Shown here: positions 10,113 to 19,726 of the stretch, piece by piece
Numbering within the stretch: the stretch's first letter is position 1
Layout: every line of letters begins with the position of its first letter
Assembly: GCA_002077045.2 (NCBI GenBank)
Contig: KZ111174.1
Coordinates: 247,127 to 311,126 of the forward strand
Reading direction: 5' to 3'
From: Rachicladosporium sp. CCFEE 5018
Taxonomy: Eukaryota; Ascomycota; Dothideomycetes; Cladosporiales; Cladosporiaceae
Length of the DNA stretch: 64,000 nucleotides
The notes under the pieces: model-generated
What the model was told of the DNA's origin: nothing
Database searches by the model: none
What the model saw: the letters and a program-made list of their open reading frames with translations, nothing else
Made by a program: the position numbers and the translations under genes

Positions 10113-10957
10113 GACTTACGGAACAGCTCGACGAAATGTAATGTCTCCGAAATTTGGAGGCTCTGTGGATTCAGCCCTGGACAATCTTAGGACGGATCGA
10201 AGAACGCGGCCAATCCAGTCCAGTGATCGTTTAAGGCCAGTGGATTTGACAGAGATTTCCTGCGTAAAGACGACGCTTGTCAATTTGCTCTCGGTGCTAC
10301 CTCAAAATTGAACATAACAAGTTGGTCGTGAAAGACGTCCTTGAGTCAATCGCTTCTCGGCCACTATCGCGCTGCCAAAGGGTCAGCATACTGGAAGACC
10401 CGTCTGACTCCCTCGCGCCTCTAAATGGTCCACAGAGGTCCATGTCTCTGCCATCCGCACGACGAAGGCCTTCGCGACAAGACTTTCTTCCAGTGTGTGT
10501 GCAGATATAGCACATCTTGATGAACTGTAGCACCTCCAGCAATGAAAGGGTAAGAGCAGTCCTCGCCTCGAGTCGATCGAAAGCTTGGTAGCGGCTTGGC
10601 TCCAGAGATAAGCCTTCCACAAGCCTTCCAGATCGGCGCTCGAACTTAACCTCGTACCTCTTTCTCAAGCCGGTGTTGTTCTCTCGATGATTATCTCTTG
10701 ATATGACTGTCTCACTGGACGCAGTCAATGATAGCGTGGTGGAATGTAGTCTACAATCGAGGTGCCACGTCGGCGCGATGACGCAATGTGGCATGTTGCT
10801 TGCTGCACCTTGCCCCACGTGGTCAATGAGTCTAGAACCTTTGCTCTTTCCTTACTTCGAGCTCACTTCAACTCTGAGCCTATCACTTTGCTACTCTTCC
10901 CCAATCTTCACCTACTCTTCATCTCAGTCTATCACTCCCATTCCCCATCCAACCGAC
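10113..10957. other. Intergenic, divergent promoter region
   Basis: About 845 bp between the F-box-like gene and the WW-like gene. A 173-codon minus ORF (10297-10818) has no recognisable domain. The plus frame of the next gene is open back to 10703, but the pyrimidine-rich leader before 10958 argues that this part is 5' UTR. Confidence 0.4.
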
Positions 10958-11947
10958 ATGGCAGGCTTCCTCGAAAAGATGGCCGAGAACTTCATGGGTG
11001 GTCACAACAATGAACAACAGCAGCCTGCGAACTACAATCAGCCAGGTGGTAGCTACGGCCAAACTTACGGCAACAACGCACCACCTCAGCCTCCCTATCC
11101 CTGGGTAGCCCGCTGGGACGACCGCGAGAATCGCCACATTTACATCAACGAGCAGACCGGCGAGAGGACGTTTCAGTTTCCTAGTGGTGGGTACGGTGGG
11201 CAGCAGGGCGGGTACGGTGGAGGTCAGCAGGGCGGGTACGGTGGAGGTCAGCAGGGCGGCTATGGAGGGCAGCAGGGCTACGGTGGTCAGCAGGGCGGCT
11301 ATGGGAGTGGCTACGCTCAGGAGGAGCAGAAGAAGGGTGGGCATGGGTTGGCCTATGGGCTGGGAGGTGCGGCGTTGGGACTGGGAGCTGGGGCGTTGGC
11401 TATGCATGAGGGTGAGGAGTTGAGTGAGTGTTCCTCCCTGAAGGGAACTTGGATATGACGAAGCTGACCAACACTCGTAGAGCAAGATTGGGACGGCGAC
11501 AAGCGGCGCTGGGAGAACGATGCTGAGAACTTCCCCGAGAACGCTGCGCAGTATGTCCCCTCTTGTGCCTAATTCGGTGTTCATCTTACTGACTGGTTGT
11601 AATTAGGTGGACCGGCAACAAAGTCGGCGAGGTGGAGGACATCCCTCAGGATATCGAGGGTGGCATCGATCGCTTCGACGGTCGCGTCGAGCAGAAGTGG
11701 GACAACGCGGTTGACGATGTTGAGGATGCTCCCGAGAATGTGGCGAACGTAAGTCTTATTCTCTTGCGCCATTGCTAAGGAGAAGCTAACATCGTCTCAG
11801 TGGGCCGGCGATAAGGTTGGCGACGTCGAGCGCTTCGGCGACGACGTGGATCGCTTCGGCGACGACGTGGATCGCTTCGGCGATCGTGTCGACGATTCGT
11901 ACGATGCTGGCCGGAACGAGGGTCGCTACGGAGATGACGATTACTGA
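10958..11947 (+). CDS. Glycine-rich WW-like protein with glycine-zipper segment
   Basis: Four exons, 10958-11423, 11481-11550, 11607-11748 and 11801-11947, give 274 residues; introns are 57, 56 and 52 nt. Order of parts: an N-terminal M-A-G-F-L-E-K-M; a WW-like segment (W-V-A-R-W-D-D-R-E-N-R-H-I-Y-I-N, then T-G-E-R-T-F) near residues 50-75; a Y-G-G-Q-Q-G-G repeat tract (residues about 77-125); a Gly/Ala zipper (G-L-G-G-A-A-L-G-L-G-A-G-A-L-A) able to sit in or on a membrane; then an acidic C-terminus with two W-x-G-[ND]-K-V-G-[ED]-V-E units and three 7-residue D-R-F-G-D-x-V repeats. The frame is open upstream to 10703, but M-A-G-F is preferred because the leader is pyrimidine-rich. The function is unknown; in fungi such proteins are annotated only as WW-domain proteins. 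Confidence 0.75.
11828..11890 (+). repeat. 21-bp coding tandem repeat, three units
   Basis: Units at 11828-11848, 11849-11869 and 11870-11890. Unit 2 differs from unit 1 by a base or two, and unit 3 diverges at its end. They encode the D-R-F-G-D-D-V heptads of the WW-like protein and are a likely site of repeat-number change. Confidence 0.9.
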
Positions 11948-12260
11948 GCTGCTCGGACACTCGGAGCGGCGTAATTCCGAGTCGCCAAAGGGCTGACATG
12001 CAGCATGATGCTACAGCCACCCTGCGAATCTACAGTGGCCAAGTGGTTTTCTTGATGTCGGCTCCAGTCCGGGAGCCTGACTGGCTATGGCGATGATGGA
12101 GTTCAGCACAGCTTGAGCTACCACAAGACTGCCTTGCGGCGTGTCGGGCTTATCCAGCACGGCACTTGTGGTGTGCTCGTTCTCCTTGGGGATTCGGGAA
12201 ACGGCTTGCACTTCAATGGTCTTAGATCAGGTGCCTCATTGGCACGATCACAAAGCCGGG
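11948..12260. other. Intergenic, convergent 3' region
   Basis: About 310 bp between the stops of the WW-like gene and SPC34. Nothing recognisable beyond presumed 3' UTRs. Confidence 0.4.
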
Positions 12261-12998
12261 TCACCTCATCAACCCTCCCAGGTCCCTCTCCATCCCCGTA
12301 ACTCGTTCTTCCAGACCCCTCTTCTTCCTCTCAAGCTCCCTGACCTCCTCTTCCTCCCTCTCCAGATCCTCCTTCGTCATCACCTGACTCTCATCTCCAT
12401 CACCATCCTGCTCAGTCTCCACGCCAGCTCCGCCCTCGTCACCACTCTCCCACCGTCCCTTCATCCTCTCGAGCTCCCTCGTCTGCCTCGCCACTCTCTC
12501 CTCATAATGCGCCACATTGGCCTCGAGCTGCTGCTGCCGTCTCCGCAGCTCGGACATCCGTGCCGCGGCGCCAGGAACGGGGTAGACAGCTGCCAGTTTC
12601 TCGGCACCTTGGAGTAAGACTTCGACGTCGATCTCGCCTTTCGGCCTTGACCCGGCTTCCGGACGACGCGTAGCTTGATACAGATCCCCACCAAGGACGG
12701 CAGCAACAGCTTTGTTCTTCGGCTGACGGGCTGTGTATGCCGGGTGAACCGTCGCTCGTCGAGCTGCCTGGGTCGCGGGCTGGCTGTAGTCTGTAGCTGC
12801 AGGCTTCTGAGGCAGAGATGGGGCTGCGAGATGGTACAAGGCACGTTCGTGGGCCTCAGTATCGCGAATCAAAGCGGTGATGTCGTGGGTCGAGAGAAGG
12901 GCATTTGCGAAGATTTTTGGGCCAGGAAAGGAGAGCTCAGCTATGGAAGTGGAGCACAGTGATATCTGCTCCAGGTGGGAGGAGAGCAGAGATGCCAT
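12261..12998 (-). CDS. SPC34: DASH/Dam1 complex subunit Spc34
   Basis: Kinetochore-microtubule coupling subunit of the fungal DASH ring. The N-terminus M-A-S-L-L-S-S-H-L-E-Q-I-S-L-C, followed by F-P-x-P-K-I-F-A-N-A-L-L and H-D-I-T-A-L-I-R-D-T-E-x-H-E-R-A-L, is the hallmark of fungal Spc34. The C-terminal half is predicted coiled coil (R-R-R-Q-Q-Q-L-E-A-N-V-A-H-Y-E-E-R, then a long E/R/L helix) as expected for the DASH bundle. The start at 12998 (245 residues) is preferred to the in-frame ATG at 13076, because the family begins directly with M-x-S-L-L. The gene is intronless and divergent from RPN3, with about 360 bp between them. Confidence 0.85.
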   Translation of the reverse strand: MASLLSSHLEQISLCSTSIAELSFPGPKIFANALLSTHDITALIRDTEAHERALYHLAAPSLPQKPAATDYSQPATQAARRATVHPAYTARQPKNKAVAAVLGGDLYQATRRPEAGSRPKGEIDVEVLLQGAEKLAAVYPVPGAAARMSELRRRQQQLEANVAHYEERVARQTRELERMKGRWESGDEGGAGVETEQDGDGDESQVMTKEDLEREEEEVRELERKKRGLEERVTGMERDLGGLMR

Positions 12999-13358
12999 CG
13001 TTGGTGTTAGCCAATGCTTGCTGCCAAACCCAACGCCAGATCCTGATGCAAGGAGGGTTGTTCCAGATACCTCCAAGTAGACCGGTCCTTCTTTCCAGCA
13101 ATCAGAGAGACCGGCAAGTCAGCTACAGAGCGGCTCGGTAGCACTCTCCAGCAGCAAATGTCTACGAACACATGATCTGCACAACATGAGTGAAGTGAAG
13201 TCGCGTCTGAGCGCGTCGCTGACATAATGAGACCTCAGAGCTCTAGGCGGAATGAGGCCGCGTCTTGGCTTCGTGAGCGCTGGCTGGAACATCACTGGAC
13301 TGCACGCGACAACACACACAATACTACACATTTACCTCCTCTCCTCACACACCTCAGC
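12999..13358. promoter_or_regulatory. Bidirectional promoter region SPC34/RPN3
   Basis: 360 bp separating two divergent essential-type genes. No clear TATA box; no specific operator recognised. Confidence 0.35.
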
Positions 13359-14989
13359 ATGGCGGACAAGATGGACATCGATGGCGTCAATGGCGAGAAG
13401 CAGGCCGAAGCCGTCGCCCCAGTCCAAGAGAAGCCCGTTGAGCGCAGTGCGTACACCTGCGTTGCCTCACGCTGAAGATACCCATATTGATCAATCGCGT
13501 CTAGTAATCACCGACAACTTCATTCTATTAGCGCAAGCCGTCGAGACGTTCGATGCGCGCTTCACACTCCGCGCTTTGCGGTCGATATCGACCGTCCGGA
13601 AGGCAAAGAACACGCCCGCGCCCATCCTGCATGGTATAAGAACAGCATTTCCGAAGCCAGACTTTCCCGCGCGGAAGGTGCTGGAGTCGGTCTTGCCACA
13701 GAAGGGAGAGGCACTGCAGAATGGATCGAGTACGCCGGTCAAGGGTGGAGATGAGGAGGTGATACCCGAGATCTGGTCGTATTTGGGCGTGCTGGTGCAG
13801 GTATGTGGAGTGATGAGAGCGAATGAAGTCAGGAACACAACGCTTATCAGTGCAGGTCTACCTCTACGACACACAGCAATACCAGAAAGGCGCGGACTTC
13901 AGCGATAAGTTCGTTGATAAGCTACGAAGCTTCAACCGGAGAACACTCGACCCGATAGGTGCCAAAGCGTACTTCTACTACTCACTCTTCCATGAGCAGC
14001 TCGATCCGAAGCCACCATCACGACAGTCGCCGGTCATCGAAATTCGGCCGAAGCTGCTGCAAGCACAGAGATCTGCCGTCATTCGAAAGGACGCCGACAC
14101 TGAGGCGGCTGTCACAGTACTTCTGCTTCGCAGCTACATCTCCACAGCCGACATCACCCAGGCCGATCTTCTCATCGCACAAACTCAATTCCCTTCCACA
14201 GCATCGAACAACCAAGTCTGCCGCTACCTCTACTACCTCGGCCGAGTGCGCGCCATTCAGCTCGCGTACACACAAGCCCAAGAGCACCTCGTCTCCGCAA
14301 CCCGCAAATCTCCTACATCCGGTCCGGCAATAGGCTTCTACCAGCAAGCTACAAAGCTCCTCATCGTTGTCGAGCTCCTCATGGGCGACATCCCCGAACG
14401 CTCGCTCTTCCGCCAACCCCAACTCGAATCCGCACTCTACCCCTACCTCAAGCTCGTCCAAGCAGTGCGCGTTGGCGATCTGGAGGCCTTCCTCAAATGC
14501 GTCGAAACGCACTCCGCTCAATTCCGCAAAGACGGCACATTCACTCTGATCCAACGCCTTCGTCAAAACGTCATCAAAACCGGCGTCCGCATGCTCTCGC
14601 TCTCTTACTCCCGCATCTCCCTGCGCGACATTTGCACCCGCCTGCACATTTCCTCCGAAGAGTCAGCAGAATACATCACTGCCAAAGCCATCCGCGACGG
14701 CGTGATCGAGGCCTCGCTAGACCACCAGAACGGACACATGCTCACGACGCCTCCGAAAGACGCTTACGGTACCACGGAGCCTAGTGAGGCCTTCCATGCT
14801 AGGATCTCGGCTTTGCTGGGAATGCGGGATGAGTGTGTGATGGCTATGAGGTACCCGATGCATAAGCATAAGCAAGAGATTGCTGAAGCTGCCAAGGCGA
14901 GGGAGAGGGAGAGGGAGATTGCGAAGGAGATTATTGAGGGTGAGGGGGATGTGGATGAAGGGGATGAAGGAGGTTTTGAGGGAATGTGA
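13359..14989 (+). CDS. RPN3: 26S proteasome non-ATPase subunit Rpn3
   Basis: Lid subunit of the 19S regulatory particle. Exons 13359-13446, 13505-13800 and 13856-14989 (introns 58 and 55 nt) give 505 residues, close to yeast Rpn3 (523). Landmarks: F-D-A-R-F-T-L-R-A-L-R-S-I; I-W-S-Y-L-G-V-L-V-Q joined across intron 2 to V-Y-L-Y-D; T-L-D-P-I-G-A-K-A-Y-F-Y-Y-S; V-C-R-Y-L-Y-Y-L-G-R-V; then the PCI/winged-helix module near residues 370-420 (S-L-S-Y-S-R-I-S-L-R-D-I, A-E-Y-I-T-A-K-A-I-R-D-G-V-I-E-A). A charged tail rich in R/E and then acidic D/E-G closes the protein, as usual for this subunit. The ATG used gives M-A-D-K-M-D-I-D-G, a typical start. It is convergent with the small membrane-peptide gene that ends at 15156. 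Confidence 0.95.
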
Positions 14990-15155
14990 GGAGTGTCGTG
15001 CGACGATGAAGTGGCCGAAACGGCACCGGCACTGAAGATCCTAGCCAGAACAATGGAAGGTATGTACTCATAGACGACGCAGCAGCAGCTAATCAGCAAC
15101 AATGCATATTGTAACTTCCGATCATAGCATACATGGCCCGTCCCATCGTCAACCT

Positions 15156-15463
15156 TCACTCTACCTCCAGTACTCGAGCAAACGGCATTGCTATTTCTGC
15201 ATCCGGCCAGCCATGCATTTCGATATCCTCCAGCATATAGGTTGCGCGTCTCGAGCGGCGACGAGGTGAATAACGGAAGCGGCCGTGATATAGCGGCCGT
15301 GTAGGTGGAGTGTGATCTGCTCGTGATTGGTGAGCCTACATCCATCCGCGCCTTGGACACATAACTTACGACTGCGATATCGAATTGCAACAAAGATCGT
15401 GGCGATGGCGAGTAGGGACCCGATGAGGCCGAAGAGGAGTTGGACGAGGGTGTCTTGGTCCAT
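15156..15463 (-). CDS. Small single-TM protein, dispersed family copy A
   Basis: Exons 15463-15370 (94 nt) and 15316-15156 (161 nt), with a 53-nt intron (GTAAGT...GCAG), give 84 residues. The N-terminus M-D-Q-D-T-L-V-Q-L-L-F-G-L-I-G-S-L-L-A leads into one hydrophobic helix (about residues 7-28) closed by R-Y-R-S; the phase-1 intron falls right after it. Exon 2 is basic (P-R-R-R-S-R-R) and then carries Y-M-L-E-D-I-E-M-H-G-W-P. Three other loci in this window have the same exon lengths, intron phase and motifs. I do not recognise a named family. Topology is inferred: a short acidic N-terminus, one TM, and a basic cytoplasmic tail. An unspliced reading gives an unrelated C-terminus, so it is easy to mis-annotate. 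Confidence 0.75.
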
Positions 15464-16654
15464 CTTCTTGCCCGACACGGAGACCAAGACCGCCCGATCT
15501 GATTCGATAAAAGCTTCGACAAAAGCCTGCTTTGGTACAGAAGTCGAACACGCCTCCGCGATGTGTGGTATATACGATTGGTCCCCAGATTCTATGAGAG
15601 CAATCAAGTCAGCAACAATGATACTCGATCCACGGACGTCCCATGATCCCCCCCGTCATACACGCCAAAATGGACCCAAGTTATACCTCAGGCGTGAAGC
15701 GCAGCCAGGCCGCTCAGCGCGTGGTATGGGAATGACACTAGCTTCTGAGTGACTGATCCAGCGATTGCATTGCGTGTTACCTGTCGCGCATCGAGTCAGT
15801 ATGTACACTAGTCGCATGGGTCAAAGTTCGTTCCAAATAACACGCGTATGAACGAATATGTAGTCCATTTAAGGGATAGCAAGTAGATAGACTTACCAGC
15901 AACTCTGAGGACGGGTACCAGTGCAATCTCAAAGAGGTCCTCGAATTCAGACATCATAAGAAGCTCCGGAGAGGCTGGGTGCTTTACTTCTCATAAGTCT
16001 TGCTGCTCTCCGGTGCTTAGCAACATGTCCTGACCCAAGTGCTCTTGCAGGTTGTTCTCGGCTCTTTTCGTTGATGCATCTCACGCTAGCAGCTCAGGCA
16101 ACAGTTGCCAACCCTGTCATTTTTGACGCGGACGACAATGGAGCGGGTCGCCAGGACTCAGCCTTCAACAAATACAGTCGAGGGCTGTCGATCCATCGCG
16201 CGGATACAGAAGAAGCCGTCAGGTGAGTGTGCAGGCATGTGTGGTCAGGACTCAGCCTTCGACGAAAACGCACGGCGGTCGAGGGCTGTCGATCCATCGC
16301 GCGGACACAGAAGATGCCGTTAGGTGAGTGTGCGGGCATGTGTCGTCACAAGATGCATGGGGCCACGGCCTGTAATGCAGAATGGCGACGTCGTCCGACT
16401 ACGAGTTTCTTGGGCATTGGGTCGCCATTAGGTCGAGATGCACTGGTACTTACGTTGGCTCACAACGCTTGTTCAGAATCACAACACTGTGGCACACACC
16501 ACGAAACATTGCGATTGCGATACGAGAGACTACAGCGCACTGCGCAAAGCAGGATGCGTAACGGCAAGCTCTATTTGTCCTGGGCTGGACTTCATCCAGA
16601 ATTAGCGCATTCAGGGTCACTGTGATTATCGACATAGTCAGGTCTATCGAGAAG
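15464..16654. other. Gene-sparse stretch between family copies A and B
   Basis: No conserved coding sequence recognised. It holds a roughly 94-bp tandem duplication (16152 to about 16345), described separately. Confidence 0.5.
16152..16345. repeat. Two-copy tandem repeat, about 94-100 bp
   Basis: Both units begin CAGGACTCAGCCTTC (16152 and 16246), share GGGCTGTCGATCCATCGCGC, and end with GTGAGTGTGC then GGCATGTGT. The second unit carries a few extra bases after the start. It lies between copies A and B of the small membrane-peptide family. Function unknown. Confidence 0.85.
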
Positions 16655-16961
16655 CTATGCTATCTCCGTGACTCGGGAACCCGGCGCCGCCATGCCTTGC
16701 TCTGGCCAGCCATGCGACTCGATATCCTCCAACATGTGCAGTGTTCGTCTGGATCGGCGACGCGGCGGCAATGGCAGATCATTGTGGTGAAAGGACAGCA
16801 TGGGTTGATTGTGGCCTGGCGCTGTCAGCTATTGTCGACTGACTGAAGGATTGGGTACAGGACTCCCGGTTTCGATATCGAAGTGAGACGAAAAGTGTTG
16901 CCACGGCCAGTATAGATGCGATGAGGCCGAATAGGAGCTGGACGAGGGTGTCTTGCTCCAT
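16655..16961 (-). pseudogene. Small single-TM protein, family copy B, splice donor lost
   Basis: The same architecture as copy A: a 94-nt first exon (16961-16868) encoding M-E-Q-D-T-L-V-Q-L-L-F-G-L-I-A-S-I-L-A, and a 161-nt second exon (16815-16655) encoding P-R-R-R-S-R-R, then H-M-L-E-D-I-E-S-H-G-W-P and a stop. The 52-nt intervening segment ends with a normal CAG but begins GGGAGT where copy A has GTAAGT, so the canonical GT donor is gone. Unspliced, the frame reads on for 60 residues in total and loses the C-terminal motif. Both coding halves are otherwise intact, so the loss may be recent, or another donor may be used, or the base may be a sequencing error. A second ATG directly upstream (16964) is also in frame. 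Exon 1 is close to copy A at the DNA level. Confidence 0.6.
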
Positions 16962-18303
16962 CATCCTGGGAACGATATGACGACTTGGGCCACGGATCTG
17001 GCTAAGGGTTGGCGGGGAGGATGAGCGTTGTCAAGACTCGCTATGGTTCCGGGTTATCGTCTAGATGTGGTCTGTTAGGACACGATCGCGAGCCTCGTTT
17101 GGTCTTGATTGTGTCCGTCGATAATGATGCGAAGCTCTGAGATGGGTGCGGAACTGCGATGTCTTCGACAGCAGTCGGTAGCAGACACAACTACAGCGCC
17201 GCCCTTCCTAGCATGAGTGTGCTTGACAGTATGCGACTGCCATGCTGTATGGATTGGACATGTGGTATAAAGGTTTGGTCAAAGATGGAGGGGACAATGT
17301 GGGATAGTCTGCAAGTGCGCCCAAATGGAGAGAGAAAGGACTACACTTAAGTAGCAGTTGCAGAGACTGTGTGGTGGCGTTATTCTAGCGTCCGTCAGCA
17401 GAGGCACTAAACAGTAGGACATAGTGCTGGAGCACAATAGGAGGTAACAAGAGGTGCTGATAAAGCACACATGCAACAAGAGGCAACAAGAAGTACCTTA
17501 GGTACGCTAAGATGGCACTTTCGTGGTCTACCGATGAGCCCTAAACCGTATTGAGGGTTCTCTTGCCGGACAATCGCGTGGCAGTGCTGGATGTGAGCTC
17601 AGTCCACCAATGTCTGTTAACCCTGCACTTGCATACGCCCTGCATGGCCGGTAGATCTGAAGACCTTAGCCCAACCAATCACCACAGTCACCGACCAATG
17701 ATCACAGAGGTGATCGGTCGACCTTGGCATCGTCTAAGTTGCAGATGAGGTTCCGCTTGCCAACGCCCAAGCTGTCTGGTGAGTTTGCGGGCAATGATGC
17801 GCGTACAGCACGGCGCCTACCTTAGTGCTTTGGCGGACGGAATCCGACGTACGAATAACCTGGAGCTGCCGCTGCGGGAAGTCTTGAGCCGACCAGGTGG
17901 TGTCGAGATTTGCTGACATGTCTATATGTATGAAGTGGTGCCTGTGTGCGTTGAAATTGAAGGTGCCTAAGGCAAATATGGGTGGATGTTCGCCGTGCGG
18001 CCCTCTTGAACTCAAATTCCCATATTGAGGGCAAGACTGTACGTCCACACAAGACTTTTTACTATACGTCAAGCACTTGTCCACATGGTAATGCGACTCT
18101 CTGGTTCCATGGTTTCTTGCCCGCAGCAGCATACACCACATCCGTCTCGGCTGAAGACGTGGTATGGGCCGTAAGTAGTCGCGAGACCTGGATCATTGTG
18201 GGCTTGACTGAGTGAACGTAGTCCTGTGCCCGAGCTTTCGCGATTGCCTAGTCCACCTCGAAGTTGGAGCAACAATGTAACGGGTCTAATTCGGTATAGA
18301 TCG
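16962..18303. other. Gene-sparse stretch between family copies B and C
   Basis: About 1.3 kb with only short ORFs (longest 135 codons, 17734-18141 minus) that show no domain or family motif. Nothing else identified. Confidence 0.45.
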
Positions 18304-18643
18304 TCAGAGCTCAATGATCCGAGGAGTTGGGACTGCGTGTCTTTGTTCTGGCCACTCAAGGATCTCGATGCCCTCCAAGATGTAGATCATCCGACGTGAG
18401 AGTCGTTGTGATCGAGACTGAGGTCGAGTCTCGTGGACGGGGAGGATCGGGTCCGCGTGGCGACCTGTACTCTGTCAGTCTCGGAAGGGTATGTGACAGG
18501 TCATTGATGGGTGTCATGGACATGGTGCCAAGGACGCAGAGAGACTTACGAATCCGACTGCGCCAGGCGAAGTAGATCCCAATCAAAGCGAGTATACTCG
18601 CAATGACTCCAAAGATAAGTTGAATATTGGTATCCTGGTCCAT
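18304..18643 (-). CDS. Small single-TM protein, dispersed family copy C
   Basis: Exons 18643-18550 (94 nt) and 18464-18304 (161 nt), with an 85-nt intron (GTAAGT...ACAG), give 84 residues. The N-terminus M-D-Q-D-T-N-I-Q-L-I-F-G-V-I-A-S-I-L-A-L begins a TM helix ending in W-R-S-R. Exon 2 begins R-R-H-A-D-P-I-L-P-V-H, a block shared with copy D, then continues S-R-R-M-I-Y-I-L-E-G-I-E-I-L-E-W-P. Among the AG choices near the acceptor, this one is fixed by the frame shared with the other copies. Copies C and D form one subgroup and A and B another, since the S-R-R motif is shifted by one residue between the pairs while total length stays 84. Function unknown. Confidence 0.72.
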
Positions 18644-19726
18644 CGACGAGTCGGGCCTTGGTCAGAGCTCGCGTGGAAGTCTGCACAGCTCTTGATGGTT
18701 GCGAGGTGGTCCGGTGCGGCCGATCGTCTGTCGATGACAATGGCGCACGAGAGCTAGCCTTGATGGGCGGGTTGTAGCAATCTTGTCAATGCGGTGACTG
18801 TCTGCGACTGAAGAGGAAAGGGCTCGGAGATATGGTACAAAATGGCGATGAAGCCGAAAGCAGATCACGTTGGATATATGGGACCCAATATATACTTACC
18901 CAGATTGTGGCCATGAAATTGCATACCCACTGACCGCAGAGCAATACACGCCACGCGATCGAGCGGCAACAACCTGTCGAGGCATCTTACTTCCGCAGAC
19001 CGACTTGCCTCATACCGTTCAGTATGCGTAGGAGGAGTGGCGAGCGCGAAAGTCAGCTGTGGCAACTAGCCAGAGGGCCGTAGCATGCAAGTGCAAGTTG
19101 CGTGCATCCGTTTCATCGTGGCAGAGTTGGTCGCCACATACACTTCAGTATGCGCAGGTGGAGTGGCGAGCGTCAGCGGCGAGAGATTCGACCGTGCATG
19201 CAGAATTGGCTTGGCATTTGACGCTCGCCACACTACTTCCCATTGCCACACTACATTACACTTCCATTGCCACACTATTGACGCGATTCGATTGCTCGCC
19301 ACACTAATACACATACTACGTGCCCTCTCAGAGATTCACTGAGTGGCCCATGCTATGGCGCCTGAGGTCCATATGCATGATTCGACGCTGCGCGGCGAAG
19401 CAGCGTGATGTGGACGTCACTATCGCCGCCTAATATTTGGCCGGTGCAAGAGCTCAAAAGCTCCATTGCCACGCCTGTATTCTTATCACATCTCTGCCCA
19501 ACCAGATATACTCTAGCTTAGACCCGCCACTAAGGCTATGTGGATTTCTTGCGAAGTGGTGCGTGTTCCGATGCGAGGCCATTGATCGATCGGCAATCTC
19601 TCACCATCCGAGGTAGTAACGCGAAGCCGGTCCGACCACAGCAACTACTGCTGCAGTCCCGGAAGTGCACTGTCCTCCAGCCGTCTAGTATCTGACAGCT
19701 GCTCATGACCCGTCGTTCCTCTCACC
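18644..19726. other. Gene-sparse stretch with degenerate short repeats
   Basis: About 1.1 kb without a supported gene. It holds diverged direct repeats: CAGTATGCG followed by a GAGTGGCGAGCG segment near 19022 and again near 19147, and several ATTGCCACACTA-like units between 19225 and 19305. It also covers the 3' flank of RPA2. Confidence 0.45.
19225..19305. repeat. Degenerate CCACACTA-type short repeats
   Basis: Several copies of (G)CCACACTA with variable spacing, some preceded by CCATT or GCTC. Low-complexity, diverged; no function assigned. Confidence 0.5.

Noticed and set aside
10297..10818. 173-codon minus-strand ORF
   Set aside because: No recognisable motif; it overlaps the likely leader of the WW-like gene on the other strand.
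17734..18141. 135-codon minus-strand ORF between family copies B and C
   Set aside because: I looked for the small-TM family motifs here and found none; no other domain is evident.
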